From assembly GCF_005876985.1 (NCBI RefSeq), contig NZ_VAHD01000003.1:678347-742346 (forward strand): 64,000 nt of DNA, read 5' to 3'. The DNA is from Rhodoferax bucti (GTDB taxonomy: Bacteria; Pseudomonadota; Gammaproteobacteria; Burkholderiales; Burkholderiaceae_C). Made by a program: the position numbers and the translations under genes. The notes under the pieces are model-generated. The model did no database searches. It was not told the DNA's origin and worked only from the letters and a program-made list of their open reading frames with translations. This document shows positions 59,865 through 64,000 of this stretch, in pieces (positions within the stretch are counted from its first letter, which is position 1; each line of letters opens with the position of its first letter).

Positions 59865-60821
59865 ATGATCACCAAACGCATGTTGGGCCGCTTGGCCATC
59901 GCCATGGCCACCGCCGGCCTGATGTCTGCCGCGATGGCAGAAACCACTATTGCCTACATCACCAACGGCAACACCAACGAAGGTTGGACGCTGATCAACG
60001 GTGGCGCCAAAAAGGCCGGGCAAAAAGCCGGTGTGAAGTTCATTGAATTGGCCGCTGAAAAAGGCGAACTGTCCAAGCAATTGGCCATCGTGGAAGACAT
60101 GATCACCCGCAAGGTGAACGCGATCGCGATCGCCCCCGTGGACAGCGCAGGCATCGCCCCTGCCATCAACAAGGCATTGGCTGCTGGCATCAAGGTAGTG
60201 GCGGTGGACACAGGCATCACTGGCGCCAAGATCACCTCTTACGTAGCCACCGACAACATCAAGGCTGCCATGGTGCAAGGCGACTGGGCTGCCGGCCAAG
60301 TCAAAGATGGTGACACCGTGATCTACATCACTGGTGACCTGGGCCAATCTACCGGTCAAGAGCGCAAAAAGGGCTTTCTGGACGGCCTGAATGCCAAGCG
60401 CAAAAACGTGAAAGTGGTGGAAGTCTCCACCACCTGGGACCAGACCATGGCCCAAAACGGCGTGGAAACCGCCTTGCGCGCCAACCCCGGCGTGAAAGTG
60501 ATTGCCTGCGCATGGGACGGCGGCGCCCTGGGTGCCAAGGCAGCGCTGATGGCAGCGGGTAAAAAGGCCGGCGAAGTCATGATCGCTGGTTTTGACGGCT
60601 CCCCCGGCGGCCTGGACATGATGAAGCAAGGCTGGCAGTCCGCCAACGCCGCGCAAATGCTGGCCAAAATCGGCCAAGTGGGCGTGGAAACCGCCATCGC
60701 TGCTGCTGAAGGCAAAAAAGTCGAGGCCCGTATCGACACCGGCTCCTTCCTGGTACTGCCCTCCAATGTGGACCAGTTCGCCAAGGACTCCGGCGTAGCC
60801 CAGTTCATGAAGGCCAAGTAA
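59865..60821 (+). CDS. Sugar ABC transporter substrate-binding protein (FrcB/RbsB-like)
   Basis: A 318-residue periplasmic protein with a signal peptide (cleavage after S-A-A-M-A, about residue 25). N-G-N-T-N-E-G-W-T-L-I-N-G-G-A and A-I-A-I-A-P-V-D-S-A-G are typical of Peripla_BP_4. GGAG site before ATG. It is followed by a small hairpin at 60864-60883, common where binding proteins are made in excess. Confidence 0.9.
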   Translation: MITKRMLGRLAIAMATAGLMSAAMAETTIAYITNGNTNEGWTLINGGAKKAGQKAGVKFIELAAEKGELSKQLAIVEDMITRKVNAIAIAPVDSAGIAPAINKALAAGIKVVAVDTGITGAKITSYVATDNIKAAMVQGDWAAGQVKDGDTVIYITGDLGQSTGQERKKGFLDGLNAKRKNVKVVEVSTTWDQTMAQNGVETALRANPGVKVIACAWDGGALGAKAALMAAGKKAGEVMIAGFDGSPGGLDMMKQGWQSANAAQMLAKIGQVGVETAIAAAEGKKVEARIDTGSFLVLPSNVDQFAKDSGVAQFMKAK

Positions 60822-60863
60822 GTTGGTATGACCCCTGCCCGGCGGATCGCTGCCGGGCGCAGG

Positions 60864-60883
60864 CGACCGCTTTCGGGCGGTCG
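60864..60883 (+). terminator. Partial terminator/attenuator hairpin
   Basis: CGACCGC/GCGGTCG with loop TTTCGG, followed by CATTTTTT. It lies between the binding-protein and permease genes and probably lowers permease expression. Confidence 0.7.
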
Positions 60884-60910
60884 TCATTTTTTATTTGAGG
60901 AAATGAATCC

Positions 60911-61855
60911 ATGAAGTCCATCACCCGCCAGGAATGGTATGGAGCCCTTGTCGCCGTTTTGGTCCTGGGAGCCTTGCTGACCGTTGCATCGCCCTACTTT
61001 TTGACCACAGGCAATTTGTCCAACATTCTGGTGCAGGCTTCCGTCATCGCCTTGCTGGCCGGTGGCCAGACCTTTGTGATTTTGACCGGCGGCGTGGATT
61101 TGGCCGTGGGTGCACTGACTGCACTGGCAGGTGCTCTTGCCGGCCACATGATGATCAAGCTGGGCATAAATCCCTATGTATGTATTGCCGCTGCATTCGC
61201 CATTGGCGCAGCGGTGGGCGTGTTCAACGGCTACCTGGTGGCCTTTGTAGGCATCCCCTCTTTCATCGTGACTTTGGGTGGCCTCACGCTGTGGCGCGGC
61301 TTGGCGTTTGAGTCCACCGGTGGCTTCGACAACTCCGGCATGCCCGATCCCCTGCCCTTTATCGGCTACGGCCAGATACTGGGTGTGCCCATGCCCATCT
61401 GGATTACCGGCATCTTTTTCGTGGTGATGGCGTTCATCCTCTCCAGCACCAAATTGGGCCGCTACGTCTACGCCATGGGTTCCAACGAAATGGGGGCCCG
61501 TCAAGTCGGTATCAACATCCGCTGGTACAAGTTAGGCGTGTACGTGGTATCCGGTTTAAGCTGCTCGCTGGGTGCGCTGGTGCTGATGGCTCGCATGGAT
61601 TCGTCCAGCGGCAAAATGGCCCAGATGTTCGAGCTGGACGCCATCGCGGCGGTCATCTTGGGCGGCACCTCCCTATTCGGCGGACGTGGCAGTATCTGGG
61701 GCAGCCTCTTGGGTGCCGTGCTGATCACCATGATCCGCAATGGCATGAACCTGATGGAAATTTCGCAGTTCAAACAGATGATGGCCATCGGCGCGGTGGT
61801 GATCGTGGCTGTGTGGATTGACGTGATCCGTCGTCAACGACTCTTGAAAAAATGA
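60911..61855 (+). CDS. Sugar ABC transporter permease (CUT2, RbsC/FrcC type)
   Basis: A 314-residue protein with about nine or ten hydrophobic segments. T-G-G-V-D-L-A-V-G-A-L-T-A and A-I-A-A-V-I-L-G-G-T-S-L-F-G-G-R-G-S are hallmarks of the BPD_transp_2 family. GAGG site. Its stop overlaps the kinase start (ATGA). Confidence 0.92.
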   Translation: MKSITRQEWYGALVAVLVLGALLTVASPYFLTTGNLSNILVQASVIALLAGGQTFVILTGGVDLAVGALTALAGALAGHMMIKLGINPYVCIAAAFAIGAAVGVFNGYLVAFVGIPSFIVTLGGLTLWRGLAFESTGGFDNSGMPDPLPFIGYGQILGVPMPIWITGIFFVVMAFILSSTKLGRYVYAMGSNEMGARQVGINIRWYKLGVYVVSGLSCSLGALVLMARMDSSSGKMAQMFELDAIAAVILGGTSLFGGRGSIWGSLLGAVLITMIRNGMNLMEISQFKQMMAIGAVVIVAVWIDVIRRQRLLKK

Positions 61856-62769
61856 GCACATCGATCTGGGTACTCGGCGAAGCATTGATGGACTGCCTCT
61901 CGCAGGCAGACGGCACATTGCGCCCCTTCATGGGCGGCAGCCCCTACAACATGGCCCGCGCAGCCGCACTGCGTGGGGCATCTGTCGGGTTTGTGAATCC
62001 GTTCTCCAGCGACAAGTTCGGCCAACAAATGTCCCAACAGCTGGAAAGAGACGGCGTACAAGTGTTGTCCGGCCAAAGCCGCTTGCCCACGTCGTTGGCG
62101 GTGGTGCAGATTACCAATGGCCAACCCAGCTACGGCTTTTACCGCGAAGGCATTGCCGACCGCGACTACACCGTAGCCTCTGTGCTGGCCATGCTCAAAG
62201 GCCATACCCCCGGCGTGCTGCACACCGGCTCGCTGCTGCTGGTACCCCCGGAGCACACCAAAGTGATTGCAGTGCTGCGTGGCGCCAAAGCCATGGGCTG
62301 GACCATCAGTGTGGATGTGAACCTGCGCCCCAAACTGGCTGCCGATTTGGCAGCGTATGTAGCAGCGGTCAAAGAAGTGGCGCAACTGGCCGACTGGATC
62401 AAAGCCAGCGATGAAGATTTGGAGTTGCTAGGCGTACACGCGCCCAGCCGTGCCAAGGGCCCGGAGATCGCACAACTCTTCCGTCAGCACGGCACCAGCC
62501 GCATTGCACTCACCTTTGGTGGCGAAGGCGCATGGTTGGAGGTAGACGGCGCATCGGCAGACGCCGACGTACCCGCAACCACGATAGTGGACACCGTGGG
62601 CGCAGGCGATACCTTCTGGGGCAATTGCTTGGGTGACTGGGTACTGAATGCGGATGGCAAAGGCCGCGTCAGCCAGACATTGAAAGAAGCCATGCAGGCA
62701 GCTGCCATCAACTGCTCACGGGCGGGTTGCCAGCCACCCACCTACGCGGAAACGCAAGCGCTGCTCTGA
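61852..62769 (+). CDS. PfkB-family sugar kinase (fructokinase-like)
   Basis: A 305-residue ribokinase-family kinase: W-V-L-G-E-A-L-M-D (start), G-G-S-P-Y-N-M-A-R-A, and the catalytic D-T-V-G-A-G-D-T-F-W-G (Asp about residue 256). It phosphorylates the imported sugar. Together with the mutarotase and aldolase it outlines a complete path, but the exact sugar is unknown. Confidence 0.88.
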   Translation: MSTSIWVLGEALMDCLSQADGTLRPFMGGSPYNMARAAALRGASVGFVNPFSSDKFGQQMSQQLERDGVQVLSGQSRLPTSLAVVQITNGQPSYGFYREGIADRDYTVASVLAMLKGHTPGVLHTGSLLLVPPEHTKVIAVLRGAKAMGWTISVDVNLRPKLAADLAAYVAAVKEVAQLADWIKASDEDLELLGVHAPSRAKGPEIAQLFRQHGTSRIALTFGGEGAWLEVDGASADADVPATTIVDTVGAGDTFWGNCLGDWVLNADGKGRVSQTLKEAMQAAAINCSRAGCQPPTYAETQALL

Positions 62770-62775
62770 CACCCC

Positions 62776-62803
62776 AAGGCCTGAAAGTTCAGGCCTTATT
62801 TTT
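62776..62803. terminator. Terminator between the kinase and the small gene
   Basis: AAGGCCTGAA and its exact complement with loop AG, followed by ATTTTTAA. It closes the sugar operon; the small gene's stop lies in the same sequence. Confidence 0.85.
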
Positions 62804-62941
62804 AAGCTTGCCACGGGGCATGATGGCCGTGACCACCGTCGCACGCACCGGCTCTCCGCTGGACAGCGGTTTGGGTACGGATCCACTGTCTTTTTTGGGT
62901 TTCTTGGACTCTTTGTTCGTTTTTTGTTGACCTTTGGCCAT
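62789..62941 (-). CDS. Small basic protein (50 residues)
   Basis: Minus-strand frame of 50 codons, ATG at 62941 to TGA at 62789, with AAGGA at a suitable distance upstream. Very lysine-rich N-terminus (A-K-G-Q-Q-K-T-N-K-E-S-K-K-P-K-K-D) and a more hydrophobic C-terminal half (R-A-T-V-V-T-A-I-M). It is oriented opposite to its neighbours. I cannot assign a family. Confidence 0.6.
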   Translation of the reverse strand: MAKGQQKTNKESKKPKKDSGSVPKPLSSGEPVRATVVTAIMPRGKLKNKA

Positions 62942-63002
62942 GGGGAGTCCTTGTTCTGCGGTGTTATGGTGCGGGTCAGTCTAACCGTCGCAACACCCTA
63001 CC

Positions 63003-63410
63003 GTGGCTTTTCTTTTTGACCGTATTGCTGCGGAAGCGCAGCTCATCTCCATCCGGGCTCAAGGCGCCGGCGGGCAGAACGTCAACAAAGTCTCTAGCGC
63101 CATCCACTTGCGCTTCGACATTCCTGCCTCCTCCTTGCCGGACGCCATGAAAGAGCGCTTGCTGCACAGCGCCGATAGCCGCATCACCCGCGATGGGGTA
63201 CTGGTCCTCAAGGCCCAGCAACACCGCACACGCGAACTCAACCGGCAAGACGCTTACGACCGCCTGCGCGCCATCCTCGACGCTGCCGCCATAGAACCAC
63301 TGCAACGCAAAGCCACCCGCCCCACCTACGCATCCCGCCAGCGCAGACGCGAAGCCAAATCGCTACGCAGCGGAATCAAACAAATGCGGAGTGGAAAGAT
63401 CGACGGTTGA
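63003..63410 (+). CDS. arfB: Peptidyl-tRNA hydrolase ArfB (YaeJ)
   Basis: A 135-residue ribosome-rescue factor. G-A-G-G-Q-N-V-N-K contains the catalytic GGQ (about residues 23-25) that releases the peptide on stalled ribosomes; the basic tail R-Q-R-R-R-E-A-K-S enters the mRNA channel. GTG start at 63003. REP1 copy I starts about 13 bases after its stop. Confidence 0.93.
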   Translation: MAFLFDRIAAEAQLISIRAQGAGGQNVNKVSSAIHLRFDIPASSLPDAMKERLLHSADSRITRDGVLVLKAQQHRTRELNRQDAYDRLRAILDAAAIEPLQRKATRPTYASRQRRREAKSLRSGIKQMRSGKIDG

Positions 63411-63422
63411 GTATTTACTTTT

Positions 63423-63473
63423 GCTATTAAAAATATAGCTTCTTGCGCAATATCTACGGGCGCTAGCTGCCTG
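63423..63473 (+). repeat. REP1 copy I, downstream of arfB
   Basis: GCTATTAAAAATATAGC, TTCTTGCGCAATATC and TACGGGCGCTAGC. It matches REP1 in both flanks and core. Confidence 0.85.
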
Positions 63474-63479
63474 TTGGAG

Positions 63480-63640
63480 CAACATAGCGGGGAACAAACC
63501 GGTTCGTTGGATGTTTGCAGAGGCATGTTCTGTTGCCGCCGACCGAAATTTGACAGTCGGGGGTGCGGACAAAATCTTGGACTACCTGGAGGTAGTTCAT
63601 GTATTCATACGAAGAGAGAATTCGTGCGGCCACCCGCCCA
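63480..63640 (+). pseudogene. IS3-type element, left-end remnant with the beginning of OrfA
   Basis: The ATG at 63599 begins M-Y-S-Y-E-E-R-I-R-A-A, which is the usual opening of an IS3-family OrfA. After about ten residues the similarity stops and the frame drifts into unrelated sequence. The bases before it (63540-63598) look like the usual leader of such an element. Confidence 0.5.
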
Positions 63641-63862
63641 AGCAGTGCAGGCCATGAAGTAATCACGCTCGTTCAAGCCGTGAGCCACTGGCAGACTGAA
63701 AACGAGTTCCAAGCCCAGCACAGCGTCTCTGCGTAGGGTTGTAAGCCCTGCCGTTCCCATCAGGTCTTTGGCGAGCTGCGCCACAGCATCAGGGGTTAGC
63801 GGCCCCACTAAGGTTTCATTCAAGTGGGAGCGTGTCGGGTCAATTGATGACGATGCACCCAT
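63605..63862 (-). pseudogene. Relaxase-like (MobV/Pre-type) fragment
   Basis: An 85-codon minus frame. D-P-T-R-S-H-L-N-E-T-L-V-G-P and R-R-D-A-V-L-G-L-E-L-V-F-S-L-P resemble the region of plasmid mobilisation/recombination enzymes after the N-terminal motif. Both ends abut IS-like sequences. The assignment is tentative. Confidence 0.4.
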
Positions 63863-63934
63863 CTCCGCCTGAATGGGCTGCTGCCGGTTTCAAAGACACT
63901 TTGTTAAGGTTGTCGATGAAACAGGAGATTGCAA

Positions 63935-64000
63935 ATGGCAACGAGAAGGCAATTCAGCCGGGAGTTCAAGGTTGAAGCTGTAAAGCTGGTAACTGAACGC
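63935..64000 (+). CDS. IS3-family OrfA transposase, N-terminal part cut by window edge
   Basis: ATG at 63935 with a GGAG site; reads M-A-T-R-R-Q-F-S-R-E-F-K-V-E-A-V-K-L-V-T-E-R. This is the start of an HTH OrfA of the IS3 family. The rest is beyond the window. It differs from the remnant at 63599, so two elements are involved. Confidence 0.8.
   Translation, partial: MATRRQFSREFKVEAVKLVTER

Overview
The window is about 64 kb of high-GC bacterial chromosome. It looks like a betaproteobacterium of the Burkholderiales, most probably a Comamonadaceae such as Rhodoferax or a close relative. This is inferred from gene content and protein flavour: PhaR and PhaZ polyhydroxybutyrate genes, a glycine-cleavage locus with tandem glycine riboswitches, betaproteobacterial DadA/SdaA, a glnA-ntrB-ntrC cluster, and two families of short dispersed repeats. 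No database search was possible.

Layout. 1-6.5 kb: end of a DadA-type oxidase, an HDOD protein, an MBL-fold hydrolase, the NAD(P)HX repair enzyme, RNase R on the minus strand and a divergent tRNA-Leu. 6.7-13.2 kb: rimO, phaR, tRNA-Val, two short-chain dehydrogenases with palindromic operators, ETF-ubiquinone oxidoreductase and an acyltransferase. 13.3-21.3 kb: a glycine/serine catabolic block, riboswitch-gcvT-gcvH-gcvP followed by riboswitch-DadA-like-sdaA. 21.4-36.9 kb: mixed housekeeping and transport genes, a phosphonate-binding-like lipoprotein joined to a GGDEF-EAL protein, aroC, a PHB depolymerase and metY. 36.9-39.6 kb: an AT-rich island with one OafA-type acyltransferase. 39.6-47.8 kb: membrane proteins, a FAD-linked oxidase, thyA-folA and an exonuclease III. 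47.9-55.3 kb: nitrogen regulation (ntrC, ntrB, glnA with a sigma-54 promoter and NtrC sites) and a cinA-like operon. 55.4-62.9 kb: an HD-GYP response regulator and a divergent sugar-uptake/catabolism locus. 63.0-64.0 kb: arfB, then a scrapyard of mobile-element remnants.

How the parts work together. The glycine block senses glycine through two riboswitches. It splits glycine by the cleavage system, while serine is deaminated by SdaA. The glnA region is a classic NtrBC circuit with an unusual 21-bp perfect hairpin lying between the NtrC sites and the sigma-54 promoter. The sugar locus encodes a binding protein, permease and PfkB kinase rightward, and an ABC ATPase, RbsD/FucU mutarotase and FSA/transaldolase-like aldolase leftward, around a common control region. 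C-di-GMP and related signalling is well represented (GGDEF-EAL, HD-GYP, HDOD).

The most striking pattern is a roughly 50-60 bp palindromic repeat (called REP1 here), seen in about ten places. It closes several genes by supplying their last codons and TAG stop, it lies in-frame inside three enzymes (gcvT, gcvP and a pseudouridine synthase), and in one copy it forms a perfect terminator hairpin. A second repeat (REP2, about 75 bp, three copies) also abuts stop codons.
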